Shown here piece after piece: positions 17,812 to 26,185 of a DNA stretch of 38,035 nucleotides. The notes below the pieces were generated by a model. The model did not search any database, had not been told where the DNA came from, and worked only from the letters and a program-made list of their open reading frames with translations. The stretch is from Russula earlei (lineage: Eukaryota; Basidiomycota; Agaricomycetes; Russulales; Russulaceae), in contig JAGFNK010000502.1 in the NCBI GenBank assembly GCA_025769875.1, positions 1 through 38,035 of the forward strand, in the 5' to 3' direction. Each line of letters starts with the position of its first letter. The stretch's first letter is position 1. The position numbers and the translations under genes are program-made.

Positions 17812-18358
17812 AGGTTTGCGTTTGTACTAATTCATTTTTTTTTATAAGGGCTACCAGCATACTCCTGGCCCTGCTATACTGGCTGCGTACCGTATTGATA
17901 TTCATCCGGAGCATCTCCGCTATTTCCACATGGTCAAATCCTTCAATGGCAAACAGGTTAAAAACCGCCTGGTATCCTGCGGGTAGCTGCCTGATCAGTT
18001 CTATCAGCTGGCGGGTATCTAAATGTATTTCGGGATTATCATTGCTAACCGGGTGGAGCGTTATATCATCTATCTGCATATCCTTTTTATACCGGTTGTG
18101 CTTTTGCAGGTAACTGATGGCTGTATTGACCATGATACGTCTTATCCAGGCGCCTATATCTCCTTCCTGCTTAAATTGCTGCATCCGGGTAAATACCTTG
18201 ATAAAGCCCTCCTGCAGTACATCTTCCGCATCTTCCACGCTTTTGGTATAACGATAGCAAACACCCAGCATCGCAGGCGCATATTGCTGGTACAATGTGT
18301 GCTGCGCCTGCCGTTTGCCCTTGATACAATCTTTGATCAGTTGCAGGTCAGTTTGCAT
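17795..18358 (-). CDS. ECF-type RNA polymerase sigma factor
   Basis: 187 aa. Region 2 is at about residues 20-90 (MLGVCYRYTKSVEDAEDVLQ, FIKVFTRMQQF, WIRRIMVNTAISYL), followed by a short linker. Region 4 is at about 120-175 with the helix-turn-helix IEGFDHVEIAEMLRMNINTV and RSQYSRARSML. Typical length for ECF factors. No FecR gene is nearby; instead the next gene, overlapping by 17 bases, carries a membrane helix and a barrel, suggesting envelope signalling directly through that protein. It is divergent from truB, with an 82-base shared spacer. Confidence 0.95.
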   Translation of the reverse strand: MQTDLQLIKDCIKGKRQAQHTLYQQYAPAMLGVCYRYTKSVEDAEDVLQEGFIKVFTRMQQFKQEGDIGAWIRRIMVNTAISYLQKHNRYKKDMQIDDITLHPVSNDNPEIHLDTRQLIELIRQLPAGYQAVFNLFAIEGFDHVEIAEMLRMNINTVRSQYSRARSMLVALIKKNELVQTQTYEGKA

Positions 18359-18428
18359 AGTGGTTGTTACTGTAGTATGACCGTGGTGAGAACTGTTTCA
18401 TTGCAGAGTGAATTAAAAAAGTATCAAT

Positions 18429-18436
18429 TACTTTTG
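18429..18436 (+). promoter_or_regulatory. -7 promoter element for truB
   Basis: TACTTTTG matches TAnnTTTG exactly and ends only 4 bases before the truB ATG at 18441. Transcription would start about at the ATG, pointing to a leaderless or near-leaderless mRNA. A TTG lies at 18401-18403, farther than the usual -33 spacing. Confidence 0.55.
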
Positions 18437-18440
18437 CCGG

Positions 18441-19136
18441 ATGCAACCTATACAGGAATTTTTAGATGGGAAGGTATTATTATTTGACAAACCGTTGCGG
18501 TGGACAAGCTTTGACGTGGTGAAAAAAGTGCGGATATTGACCAAAGTGTCGAAAGTGGGGCATGCGGGTACCCTTGATCCATTGGCTACCGGCCTGCTGA
18601 TTGTTTGCACGGGCAAGTTTACCAAAAAGATCAATGAATATATGGGTATGGAGAAGGAGTATACCGGCACGTTTACGCTGGGAAGTACTACCCCTACCTA
18701 CGACCTGGAGAGCAGTCCTGAGAACTTTATAGATACCTCACACCTTACCGAAGCAGGCATACATGCCACTACGCAGCAGTTTACAGGAAGCATCCTGCAG
18801 ATGCCTCCCCAGCATTCTGCCATTAAAAAAGATGGTAAACCCTTATATCTCTCTGCGCGCAAGGGGATAGAAGTAAAAGTAGAACCGAGGCCCGTGACCA
18901 TCAGTGAATTTGTGATCACCAAAATTGAGATGCCGGTGGTGCATTTTAAGGTGGTATGCTCTACGGGTACTTATATCAGGAGCCTTGCCAACGATTTTGG
19001 CGCTGCATTGAATGTAGGTGGCTACATGAGCAGTTTATGCAGAACAAGAATAGGGGAATTTAGCCTGGAACAGGCGAAAAACCTGGTGGGCTTTGAGGAA
19101 GAGATTAAGCGGCTGAGGGAGGAGGAAGAAGCATAG
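18441..19136 (+). CDS. truB: tRNA pseudouridine(55) synthase
   Basis: Converts U55 of the tRNA T-loop to pseudouridine. 231 aa, near the short bacterial form, ending in a Glu-rich tail without a PUA domain. Seen: LLFDKPLRWTSFDVV at 13-27, catalytic Asp46 in GHAGTLDPLATGLL (40-53), the KEYTGTFTLGSTTPTYDLES segment, PPQHSAIKKDGKPLY, and the ending motif CSTGTYIRSLANDFG. Start chosen at the ATG at 18441, just after the -7 element. It ends convergent to tamL across a short repeat. Confidence 0.96.
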   Translation: MQPIQEFLDGKVLLFDKPLRWTSFDVVKKVRILTKVSKVGHAGTLDPLATGLLIVCTGKFTKKINEYMGMEKEYTGTFTLGSTTPTYDLESSPENFIDTSHLTEAGIHATTQQFTGSILQMPPQHSAIKKDGKPLYLSARKGIEVKVEPRPVTISEFVITKIEMPVVHFKVVCSTGTYIRSLANDFGAALNVGGYMSSLCRTRIGEFSLEQAKNLVGFEEEIKRLREEEEA

Positions 19137-19185
19137 TTCCAGGTTACCAGTTACCAGAAACTTGTAACCAGAAACCAGTAACCGG
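19137..19185. repeat. GGTTACCAGTTACC-type intergenic repeat
   Basis: Direct variants of TTACCAG, AACCAG and AACCGG fill the 52 bases between the convergent truB and tamL stops (for example GGTTACCAGTTACCAG at about 19142-19157). The words are the inverse of those at 7707-7751. No stable terminator hairpin is obvious. Confidence 0.6.
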
Positions 19186-19188
19186 TGA

Positions 19189-21735
19189 TTAAAACGGCAG
19201 TCCTATTCCAAACTGGAAAGCATAATTGGAGATCCTAACCCCATTCTGGCGTGTATCTGTCCATTCGAAATTGCGGAAACTCATCCATCCGCCATCATGT
19301 TGACGGGCGGGATCTTTTACCTTGTATCCAAAATCTACACGGATGAGGAAATAGGAGAAATCGAGGCGAAGACCGGTACCGGCTGCTATGGCAAGGTCTT
19401 TACCCAGGCGGGCAGGCCTGAATACAGAAGCCTCATCACCCTGGTAGTTACGGATATTCCATACATTACCCATATCGGTGAAGAACGCACTGGCTATTTT
19501 AACACCACCGATGGTAGCGAGGTTAAAGCGATATTCCATATCAAGCTCCATTTCAAAATCACCAAAGCGATCTGTATAACCCGAAGTGCTGGTGTCAGTT
19601 AAGATGGAAGACCCCAAACCTAATTGACGCAAGCCCCAACCACGCATACTATAAGGTCCCCCCATGGAGTATTGCTTAAATACAGGCATGGTTTCTCCTG
19701 CCTTGGGTAACCCGATACCGCTGATAAAACGGAGGGCGAACTGGCTTTTCTTAAAGTTATGTACCAGGCGGTATTCTGCTTCTATTTTCTGGTAATTGAA
19801 GATCTCTTTATCCAGGTCGTGGCTTAGCCCGTTAAAGAAGCCACTCCATTCAATACCCAGGCGTAGTAAGTGATTGGTATTGGGATGCCTGGGACTGTTG
19901 ATGGACCAGGTAGCGGAGGCATTGAAACTTACTACATTCCCGTTGCGGAAGGAGTTCCGGAGGAATGGGTTTACTTTAAACAATGAATCGAGGCCTTGCA
20001 GGGTATCTATCTTATACAATTCTACGTTCGGGAGCTTAACAAGGAAGGTAACATTGCTGCTGGGTTTCCCGATGCTGGCTTCATACCCCCAGCTGGTGGT
20101 TAAAGAACGTAACTGGTAATACGTTTTCCGGTCAGTATAGGAAGCGGAGATGGTAGCAATACTTTTTTTGTTGTCCAGCGCATTACTGATGCTCCTCCAT
20201 TTTTTCCTTGCATCGCTCCTGGCCTGCTTACCGGGAAGGAGATCTGTAAAGCGGGGAATCAATAATCCCGGGAAGATATAGGAATGATCTACCCCGGCCT
20301 GGAAGGTTTGTAAGAGAGAATTGTTTTGGCTTCGGTTAGCGCTTAACTCCACACCCAGGCGGAAATTGGTAACAGATTGCACAGCGCGCTTCCATACATT
20401 GCGGTTGCGGTAACTAACATTACCACTGATACCAAAAAGATTACTGGAGGCGATGATATCCCCGGTATTATAGCTGCCTTCGAGGTTAGCTGATACGATC
20501 TGTTTTTTTTCGGGGATCATGTAAAAATAGATATCCACTGTATCATTGCTGCGTGCCACTTTTACACCATCTACCGTGCTCCAGGTGCCTATCTGGCCCA
20601 AAGAGTTGAGTGATTTGTAATAATAGTCCTCGTTGTACAGGTCGCCTCTTTTCAGGTAACTGTGCTCCCGTAACGGTTTTAACTTATACTTTTCCTGCCG
20701 GTAGCGCATATAGGTTTCCCGGAAAGATCTTTCTTTAAAATTACTGCGCCAGCCGAGAGAATCAACACCATAATATCCCCGTTGCTCCAGGTCTCTCAGT
20801 TCCGCTTCTGTTAGTTCCGGGTAGAAGTATAGGTTACCTATATGGTATTGGTGTAGTTTAAAGGAGTCTATATAATCGCGCTGCCGAACGGAAATATCCC
20901 AGGTAGGGTTTTCCCGGTGCTTCTGTTCTGCTTCTATCACCAGTTTTGCCTGTTCGCCGGGGTCGAGCGAAAGCTCTAACAGCTTTGTGTCAACGGTATC
21001 TACCAGGGCATAGATATCATCCTTGGTGATCCTGAAATAACCATTCTGGTGATAAAGGGTTATCAGCCTGTCCAGCTCGGAGCCAACCACCTGCTTGGTA
21101 TATGGTTTTCCTTTTTTCAGCAAACTGTTTTTCTCCTGTTGAAGGGTAAGTTGTTGTATGGCAGAATCTTTAGGGCTGTTATGCATAGAGTCTACCAGGT
21201 TGTAGCTTACGGAGTCTATGGTAATATTCTTCCCTACATCGATCGTCATGAAGGTATTGGTTCTGTACTGGTCTAATCTGGGGTTGGGTTTTCGTATGTT
21301 CCATATACTTCTCCAGGTACTATTCCATACCTGCCAAAAAAAGCCATGGGCCCTTTTGGATACAGTATCCTTGTGTATACTATCCTTTAGGATGGCTGAA
21401 TAATAACCCTGTGAATTCAGGTAGGCTTTCATGAAATTGAGAGAATTATTCATGTTGCTGCTATCATATACAGGGGGTGCAGTATACTTATAAAAGAACC
21501 CGAATACCTGTACCTTACGCACTTTTATACTATCATCCCAGTAATTATTCAATTCGTTTGTTAAACGCTTTTTCTCATCTTTGGAGAGGTTTCCTTTTAA
21601 GATCACTTCGTTGTTAAATACAAAGGGTTTGTGAAGAGGAAACTTTTGTACAGTGGTACAAGAGGCGAATAATAATGCAAAACAACCTGCCCATAGAACA
21701 ACTTTGAGTAAAGGTTTTTTGCCAAATAAAAACAT
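19189..21735 (-). CDS. tamL: TamL-type lipoprotein, BamA/TamA family
   Basis: 848 aa from the ATG at 21735; a TTG six bases upstream is possible. Seen: a type II signal with lipobox FAS-Cys26, then POTRA-like segments to about residue 430 (for example KPYTKQVVGSELDRLITLYH, LKRGDLYNEDYYYKSLNSL), and a C-terminal barrel with the Omp85 hallmark YSMGGPYSMRGWGLRQLG and a final FQFGIGLPF. TamL is the Bacteroidota lipoprotein counterpart of TamA, thought to work with TamB in envelope assembly. No tamB lies beside it here. It is divergent from the methyltransferase with only 5 bases between start codons. The gene symbol follows family usage. Confidence 0.9.
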   Translation of the reverse strand: MFLFGKKPLLKVVLWAGCFALLFASCTTVQKFPLHKPFVFNNEVILKGNLSKDEKKRLTNELNNYWDDSIKVRKVQVFGFFYKYTAPPVYDSSNMNNSLNFMKAYLNSQGYYSAILKDSIHKDTVSKRAHGFFWQVWNSTWRSIWNIRKPNPRLDQYRTNTFMTIDVGKNITIDSVSYNLVDSMHNSPKDSAIQQLTLQQEKNSLLKKGKPYTKQVVGSELDRLITLYHQNGYFRITKDDIYALVDTVDTKLLELSLDPGEQAKLVIEAEQKHRENPTWDISVRQRDYIDSFKLHQYHIGNLYFYPELTEAELRDLEQRGYYGVDSLGWRSNFKERSFRETYMRYRQEKYKLKPLREHSYLKRGDLYNEDYYYKSLNSLGQIGTWSTVDGVKVARSNDTVDIYFYMIPEKKQIVSANLEGSYNTGDIIASSNLFGISGNVSYRNRNVWKRAVQSVTNFRLGVELSANRSQNNSLLQTFQAGVDHSYIFPGLLIPRFTDLLPGKQARSDARKKWRSISNALDNKKSIATISASYTDRKTYYQLRSLTTSWGYEASIGKPSSNVTFLVKLPNVELYKIDTLQGLDSLFKVNPFLRNSFRNGNVVSFNASATWSINSPRHPNTNHLLRLGIEWSGFFNGLSHDLDKEIFNYQKIEAEYRLVHNFKKSQFALRFISGIGLPKAGETMPVFKQYSMGGPYSMRGWGLRQLGLGSSILTDTSTSGYTDRFGDFEMELDMEYRFNLATIGGVKIASAFFTDMGNVWNIRNYQGDEASVFRPARLGKDLAIAAGTGLRLDFSYFLIRVDFGYKVKDPARQHDGGWMSFRNFEWTDTRQNGVRISNYAFQFGIGLPF

Positions 21736-21740
21736 ATGCA

Positions 21741-22466
21741 ATGTTAAGTAAGAATGAGGTCAAATATATCCAATCTCTATGCCATAAAAAACAAAGGCAG
21801 GAGGATGGTGTTTTCGTGGTTGAAGGGCCAAAATTAACGGAAGAAATAGTTAAAAGCGATTATAAGATACGAAAGATCTATGCGGTAAAGGATTGGATAG
21901 AAGAGAATGCGGCTATTGAACCTGTGCAATTGGTGAGTGAAGAGGAGCTGCAACGCATTAGTAACCTGCAGGCCCCCAATAAGGTATTGGCCATTGCAGA
22001 ACAACCGGCAATTACTTCGAAACCCTTGTGGGATAACACATTGAGTATAATGCTGGATGGTATACAGGACCCCGGTAACCTGGGTACCATTATACGAATT
22101 GCAGACTGGTTTGGTATTACACAGGTTATCTGTAGCATGGATACAGTGGAGCTGTATAATCCTAAAGTGATCCAGGGCACTATGGGTAGCTTTATACGGG
22201 TTACCACCTGGTATGCGGACCTGGAAGGGATGCTTACAACGGCGCATGTGCCGGTATTTGGCGCTTTGTTAGAGGGGGAAAGTATCTATAACAGTATTAA
22301 ACCAAAAGAAGGCATTATCCTGGTAGGAAGCGAGGGCAAAGGCATCCGGCCCAACCTCTTACCATTTATTACATCCCCGGTTACCATACCCCGTATTGGA
22401 GGGGCAGAATCGCTCAATGCGGCTGTAGCAGCGGCTATTATTGTATCGCATTTGAAGGGAGGGTAA
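21741..22466 (+). CDS. TrmH/SpoU family RNA 2'-O-methyltransferase
   Basis: 241 aa. An N-terminal substrate-binding domain at about 1-90 (KKQRQEDGVFVVEGPKLTEE) and a SPOUT catalytic domain with its three motifs: DGIQDPGNLGTIIRIADWFG, LVGSEGKGI, and IPRIGGAESLNAAVAAAII near the end. It uses S-adenosylmethionine to methylate a ribose in rRNA or tRNA; the exact target is not predictable. Its promoter must lie inside tamL; CAACTTTG at 21709-21716 is a 7-of-8 match. Confidence 0.93.
   Translation: MLSKNEVKYIQSLCHKKQRQEDGVFVVEGPKLTEEIVKSDYKIRKIYAVKDWIEENAAIEPVQLVSEEELQRISNLQAPNKVLAIAEQPAITSKPLWDNTLSIMLDGIQDPGNLGTIIRIADWFGITQVICSMDTVELYNPKVIQGTMGSFIRVTTWYADLEGMLTTAHVPVFGALLEGESIYNSIKPKEGIILVGSEGKGIRPNLLPFITSPVTIPRIGGAESLNAAVAAAIIVSHLKGG
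21761..21768 (-). promoter_or_regulatory. -7 promoter element for tamL, inside the methyltransferase gene
   Basis: The minus strand reads TATATTTG, an exact TAnnTTTG, 25 bases before the tamL ATG at 21735. It lies within codons 7-10 of the divergent methyltransferase gene. Confidence 0.5.
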
Positions 22467-22477
22467 GAGATCTTTTG

Positions 22478-22555
22478 CCACAAAGACACAGAGGCACAAA
22501 GCTTTGGTCAGTAATGGTTCTCTATAACTTCTTTGTGCCTTAGAGCCTTTGTGAC
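22478..22555. repeat. Imperfect palindromic intergenic element (CACAAAG type)
   Basis: The arm at 22478-22501 (CCACAAAGACACAGAGGCAC...) is matched by an inverse arm at 22531-22555 (CTTTGTGCCTTAGAGCCTTT...). The two arms share CACAAAG and GGCACAAAG blocks with a few mismatches and enclose about 30 bases. It fills the gap between the convergent methyltransferase and permease genes and may serve as a terminator for both. Elements of this look are widespread in Bacteroidota (recalled). Confidence 0.7.
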
Positions 22556-22558
22556 CCT

Positions 22559-23785
22559 TTACTTGAATTGAATAGCCTTTACAGGCTCTATATTCTTTAT
22601 CAGCAGGGTGGGGATGAGCAGCGATAAAAAGCATACTACCGCAGTGCCTGCACATACGGCTACCACCTGCCACCAGATGATAGCAACAGGCGCATAGGCT
22701 ACATAATAGGAGCTTTCATCCAACGTAATAAAATGGGTGTGTTGTTGCAACAGGCAGATACCTACACCACCTATTAAACCGATACCAATACCTGCACAGG
22801 TGATCACACAGGCATAATAGAGGAAAATCTGCCGGATCATCCAATTATCAGTACCTACTGCTTTCAGCAAGCCCACCATTTTGGTTCTTTCCAGTACCAG
22901 TATGAGTAAACAGGTTACCAGGTTAATAACGGCCACAATAGCCATTACAATAAAAATAACGTTGCGGTTTACATCCTGTATGTTCAGCCAGTCGAAGATA
23001 TTGGGGTATACTTCCTTAATGGTACGGCTCATCCATGCAGCAGGCAGTGCATTGTATAACTGGCTGTTGATGGTATCCATTTGGTGGTAGTTATCGAGGA
23101 ATATCTCGTAACCGCCTATTTGATCGGGTTGCCAGTCGTTTAACCGCTGTACCAGCCGGATATCGCCAATGGCAAACAGCTTATCGTATTCTTCAATACC
23201 TGTTTTATAAATACCTGCTACCACGAGCTTTCGGTAGCTCCTGTTTTCCGGTGAAATAAAATAGATGTTTACCGTATCATTCGCCTGCAATTGCAGTGAT
23301 TTGGCAATGGGTTGGGATACGAGGATCTCTTTACTGTACAGGTTATTGGTAAAAGATGGCCAGCGCCCCTGTACGATATAAGGCTTTAGCTGAGTACTAT
23401 CGTAAGTGGCTTCTATTCCTTTAAACAGCACTCCTTCAATTTCTTTATCCTTTTCCAGTACGGCGCTTTTGGTGGCAAATGCCTGTATATGTTGTATGCC
23501 TTTTTGCTGTTGTATAATGGCTACTACCGTATCATTCTTCGTAATTGGGGTTTCTTCCGCTACCAATGCTTTACTGGCTTCCAGGTGTTGTACGCGGATA
23601 TGCCCCCAAAAGCTGAATACCTTTTCACTTACTGTTTGCTGAAAGCCATTCACGAACGATAGTGTTAATATCATAGCCATTACACTCACCGCGGTGGCCG
23701 CAACAGATAAGCGGATGATGAACCTTGAAAAAGAAGGCTGACGATTAAAAGCGATTCTCCGGGCTATCGTAAATGCAACATTCAA
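22559..23785 (-). CDS. FtsX-like ABC permease, LolC/LolE type
   Basis: 408 aa inner-membrane permease. One N-terminal helix (residues about 24-47, SVAATAVSVMAMILTLSFVN), a large periplasmic MacB-type domain to about 275, then three helices (VIFIVMAIVAVINLVTCLLI, IGIGLIGGVGICLL, VCFLSLLIPTLLI). The end LLIKNIEPVKAIQFK is typical of lipoprotein-release permeases. No ATPase gene is adjacent, so the LolD-like partner is elsewhere. The start is TTG at 23785 (LNVAFTIARRIAF); the promoter element at 23806 supports it and no in-frame ATG fits. Confidence 0.9.
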   Translation of the reverse strand: MNVAFTIARRIAFNRQPSFSRFIIRLSVAATAVSVMAMILTLSFVNGFQQTVSEKVFSFWGHIRVQHLEASKALVAEETPITKNDTVVAIIQQQKGIQHIQAFATKSAVLEKDKEIEGVLFKGIEATYDSTQLKPYIVQGRWPSFTNNLYSKEILVSQPIAKSLQLQANDTVNIYFISPENRSYRKLVVAGIYKTGIEEYDKLFAIGDIRLVQRLNDWQPDQIGGYEIFLDNYHQMDTINSQLYNALPAAWMSRTIKEVYPNIFDWLNIQDVNRNVIFIVMAIVAVINLVTCLLILVLERTKMVGLLKAVGTDNWMIRQIFLYYACVITCAGIGIGLIGGVGICLLQQHTHFITLDESSYYVAYAPVAIIWWQVVAVCAGTAVVCFLSLLIPTLLIKNIEPVKAIQFK

Positions 23786-23805
23786 TACAATCCTGTTTAT
23801 GCGGT

Positions 23806-23813
23806 CAAAACTA
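23806..23813 (-). promoter_or_regulatory. -7 promoter element for the permease
   Basis: The minus strand reads TAGTTTTG, an exact TAnnTTTG, 20 bases before the TTG start at 23785. This gives a short leader of about 14 bases. Confidence 0.5.
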
Positions 23814-23887
23814 CAGTGGCGGTAGAATTAAATTGGAATTATTTTCGGTTCTTTACGGGCCACTATTGTAAGATTAAATAGCAATGC

Positions 23888-25168
23888 ATGAAAATACTAA
23901 CGGCTGTGATGGCCATTTTGGTAGCAGTAGCCGTACAGGCACAGCGCCTGCCGGATTATACCTATATGAAGAATATTGGTACCCCCCAATTATACCAGCA
24001 GGGTAACCAGGAAAGTATGCCTGTGCTGAGACTGGGTTCGCAGGACCTGCTGGAGCTGCATTTTGATGACCTGGATGCGGATATCAAAAACTATTATTAC
24101 ACATTTGAGCTTTGTAATGCTGACTGGCAACCTACTGACCTCAGTAGCTTTGATTATATAAAAGGGTTTCAACAGGTGCAGCTGAATGATTATACCGTAT
24201 CCTCCCTGGCGCTTACCAAATATGTACATTTCCAAACCTTGATTCCCGATAAGAATTGCATGCCTACCAAGAGCGGTAACTATCTCCTGAAAGTATACCT
24301 GGATGGAGATACTTCTAAAGTAGCTTTTACCAAACGGATGTTTGTGCTGGATAGTAAGATAGGCGTTGGCGCGAGTGTACAACAGCCATTTGACAACCAA
24401 CTGGTGCATTCACATCATAAAATACAGATCAGCTTAAATACCAATACGCTTAATTTATTTAGTCCGCAGCAGCAGGTTAAAATGGTGGTATTGCAGAATG
24501 ACCGCTGGGATAACCTTATTACGGGCAAGCAACCTGCTTTTATACGGGAGAACATATTGGAATATGACGGGGAGCAGGATTTTCTTTTTCCCGCCGGTAA
24601 AGAGTATCGCTGGGCAGATGTGCGAAGCTTCCGTTACCAGAGTGACAGGATCGCTTCCGTTAACCGGAATGTGGTTCCGAATGATGTATATCTTAAGCCG
24701 GAAGGAGAGCGGGTAAACCAGCGTTACCTGTATTACCGGGATGATAACGGGGCATTTTATGTGAGCAATACAGAAGGCGTTAATCCTTCTTCGCAGGGCG
24801 AATATGGGCTGGTACACTTTACGTTTATACCTGCAGGCAATCAACCCTATGAGGGCAAGGAGGTACACTTGCTGGGCGCTATAACAGGCTACGATATAGG
24901 GGATAGTTCTTTGATGCAATACAATGCTCCCAAAGGGATCTATGAAAAAACAATGCTCCTGAAGCAGGGCTATTATAGCTATCTCTATGTTACAAAAGAT
25001 GCCGGCAAACCATTGGCTGTTGCCGATGCTACTTTGACAGATGGCAATAACTGGGAAACGGAAAATAACTATACGGTATTTGTATACTATCGCTCTTTTA
25101 ATGACCGGTATGATGAATTGGTGGGCATGAAAACAGTGGGCTCGAGAACCGGTAGGGTTGGGTTTTAG
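23888..25168 (+). CDS. Type IX secretion system Plug protein (DUF5103)
   Basis: 426 aa exported protein. Signal peptide MKILTAVMAILVAVAVQAQ, then the DUF5103/T9SS_plug first domain (LRLGSQDLLELHFDDLD, YYYTFELCNADWQPTDLSS) and a middle domain (VNRNVVPNDVYLKPE). The C-terminal part resembles an Ig-like starch-binding fold (HLLGAITGYDIGDSSLMQYN, GYYSYLYVTKDAG). In Flavobacterium a protein of this family closes the periplasmic side of the SprA translocon when PorV is absent. This assigns the organism a T9SS, in line with the CHU_C cargo and PorP/SprF gene at the right end. Confidence 0.9.
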   Translation: MKILTAVMAILVAVAVQAQRLPDYTYMKNIGTPQLYQQGNQESMPVLRLGSQDLLELHFDDLDADIKNYYYTFELCNADWQPTDLSSFDYIKGFQQVQLNDYTVSSLALTKYVHFQTLIPDKNCMPTKSGNYLLKVYLDGDTSKVAFTKRMFVLDSKIGVGASVQQPFDNQLVHSHHKIQISLNTNTLNLFSPQQQVKMVVLQNDRWDNLITGKQPAFIRENILEYDGEQDFLFPAGKEYRWADVRSFRYQSDRIASVNRNVVPNDVYLKPEGERVNQRYLYYRDDNGAFYVSNTEGVNPSSQGEYGLVHFTFIPAGNQPYEGKEVHLLGAITGYDIGDSSLMQYNAPKGIYEKTMLLKQGYYSYLYVTKDAGKPLAVADATLTDGNNWETENNYTVFVYYRSFNDRYDELVGMKTVGSRTGRVGF

Positions 25169-25203
25169 AGAGCGCTTTGGCATGATGATTGAAATTTCCT
25201 TCC

Positions 25204-25232
25204 TTGAAATTTCTGAACATCCCTTACATTTG
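25204..25232 (+). promoter_or_regulatory. Promoter of the SRP RNA gene
   Basis: TTG at 25204-25206 and TACATTTG at 25225-25232 are 18 bases apart, fitting the Bacteroidota -33/-7 pattern closely. The RNA is expected to start about 5-7 bases after the -7 element, at the first base of its closing stem. This is the best promoter in the window. Confidence 0.75.
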
Positions 25233-25236
25233 CAGC

Positions 25237-25340
25237 CGGCAGGTCTTACACGACCAGCTCCTGCTGAACCTCCCCAGGGTAGGAATACAGCAAGGATAGG
25301 CGGTTGTAGCGGTGCGATGTGAGGAGCCTGCCGTTTTTTT
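25237..25340 (+). ncRNA. ffs: Signal recognition particle RNA (small bacterial type)
   Basis: About 100 bases. The ends pair: CGGCAGG at 25237-25243 with CCTGCCG at 25327-25333, then seven T as a terminator. The apical SRP core is recognisable: TGAACCTCCCCAGG, then GGAATACAGCAAGG, corresponding to the conserved GAACC...CCAGG...GGAA...AGCAAGG pattern of 4.5S-type RNA. No Alu domain is present, as expected for the short form. It binds Ffh to target membrane proteins during translation. It stands alone between the Plug gene and the aldolase gene. Confidence 0.9.
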
Positions 25341-25382
25341 GATCTCTCTATACTTTAAATATACCCGTTCGGGTCAATACGT

Positions 25383-26033
25383 ATGAAATTTTTTATAGAT
25401 ACAGCGAATCTCGCACAAATTAAAGAAGCCAACGATTTAGGGATATTAGATGGTGTAACTACCAACCCATCCTTAATGGCCAAAGAAGGTATTAAAGGTC
25501 ATGATGCTATTTTTGCGCATTATAAAGCTATCTGCGAAATTGTAGATGGTGATATCAGCGCCGAAGTAGTATCTGTTGATTTTAATGGCATTGTGGAAGA
25601 AGGTAAGAAACTGGCAGCTATTCACCCGAATATCGTGGTGAAAGTGCCTATGATCAAAGAAGGTATCAAAGCCATCAAATGGTTTACGGATAATGGTATC
25701 AGAACCAATTGTACATTGGTTTTCTCTGCCGGCCAGGCTATCCTTGCTGCTAAAGCAGGCGCTACCTACCTTTCTCCTTTCTTAGGCCGTGTAGATGATA
25801 TTGGCTGGGATGGTATAGAACTGATCGCACAGATCGCCAACATCTACAGTATCCAGGGTTACAAAACAGAAATACTGGCTGCTTCTATCCGTAGCCCGCT
25901 TCATATTATCAAAGCTGCTGAAGCTGGCGCTGATGTTTGTACTTGTCCTTTAGAATCAATCCTGGGACTGTTAAAACACCCGTTAACGGATAGTGGCCTG
26001 GCTAAATTCCTGGAAGACGCTAAGAAAATGTAA
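25383..26033 (+). CDS. fsa: Transaldolase / fructose-6-phosphate aldolase family enzyme
   Basis: 216 aa, the short TalC/FSA-like class. Seen: [17 protein letters not shown] at the start, [12 protein letters not shown], the Schiff-base Lys87 in [41 protein letters not shown], and the C-terminal [22 protein letters not shown]. It acts in the cytosol on sugar phosphates, either as transaldolase in the pentose phosphate route or as fructose 6-phosphate aldolase; sequence alone does not separate these well. A small palindrome (ACCCGTTCGGGT, 25363-25374) lies just before the ATG. The His leader begins 22 bases downstream. Confidence 0.92.
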   Translation: MKFFIDTANLAQIKEANDLGILDGVTTNPSLMAKEGIKGHDAIFAHYKAICEIVDGDISAEVVSVDFNGIVEEGKKLAAIHPNIVVKVPMIKEGIKAIKWFTDNGIRTNCTLVFSAGQAILAAKAGATYLSPFLGRVDDIGWDGIELIAQIANIYSIQGYKTEILAASIRSPLHIIKAAEAGADVCTCPLESILGLLKHPLTDSGLAKFLEDAKKM

Positions 26034-26055
26034 TCTTTTCTATTATTTTTACACC

Positions 26056-26106
26056 ATGAACAATATGCAACATATCTACCATCATCATTACTTACCCATA
26101 GGGTAG
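26056..26106 (+). CDS. hisL: Histidine operon leader peptide
   Basis: A 16-codon open frame, too short for usual gene finders: MNNMQHIYHHHYLPIG then TAG. Four of the 16 residues are His, three of them consecutive. It lies directly before a terminator-like hairpin and hisG, the standard layout of transcription attenuation by charged tRNA-His supply. A small hairpin (TACCC/GGGTA) covers the end of the frame. Whether it has its own promoter (TATTTTTA at 26044-26051 is a 7-of-8 match) or is read from the aldolase gene is open. Confidence 0.8.
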   Translation: MNNMQHIYHHHYLPIG

Positions 26107-26140
26107 GCTGTTGGTGTTTGTGTTGATTCAAAACATTGAA

Positions 26141-26168
26141 GGGCTTACTGTAAAGTAGGCCCTTTTTT
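26141..26168 (+). terminator. Attenuator terminator of the his operon
   Basis: GGGCTTACT (26141-26149) pairs with AGTAGGCCC (26154-26162) over GTAA, with one T-G pair, followed by six T, 17 bases before the hisG ATG. As a terminator between a leader peptide and the first gene, it fits attenuation control. Confidence 0.85.
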
Positions 26169-26185
26169 ATTAAATACGGTTAACC

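Noticed and set aside
24455..25183. 242-codon minus-strand open frame opposite the Plug gene
   Set aside because: The Plug protein on the plus strand has a signal peptide and clear family motifs; the antisense frame is Ile/His-rich without any domain.
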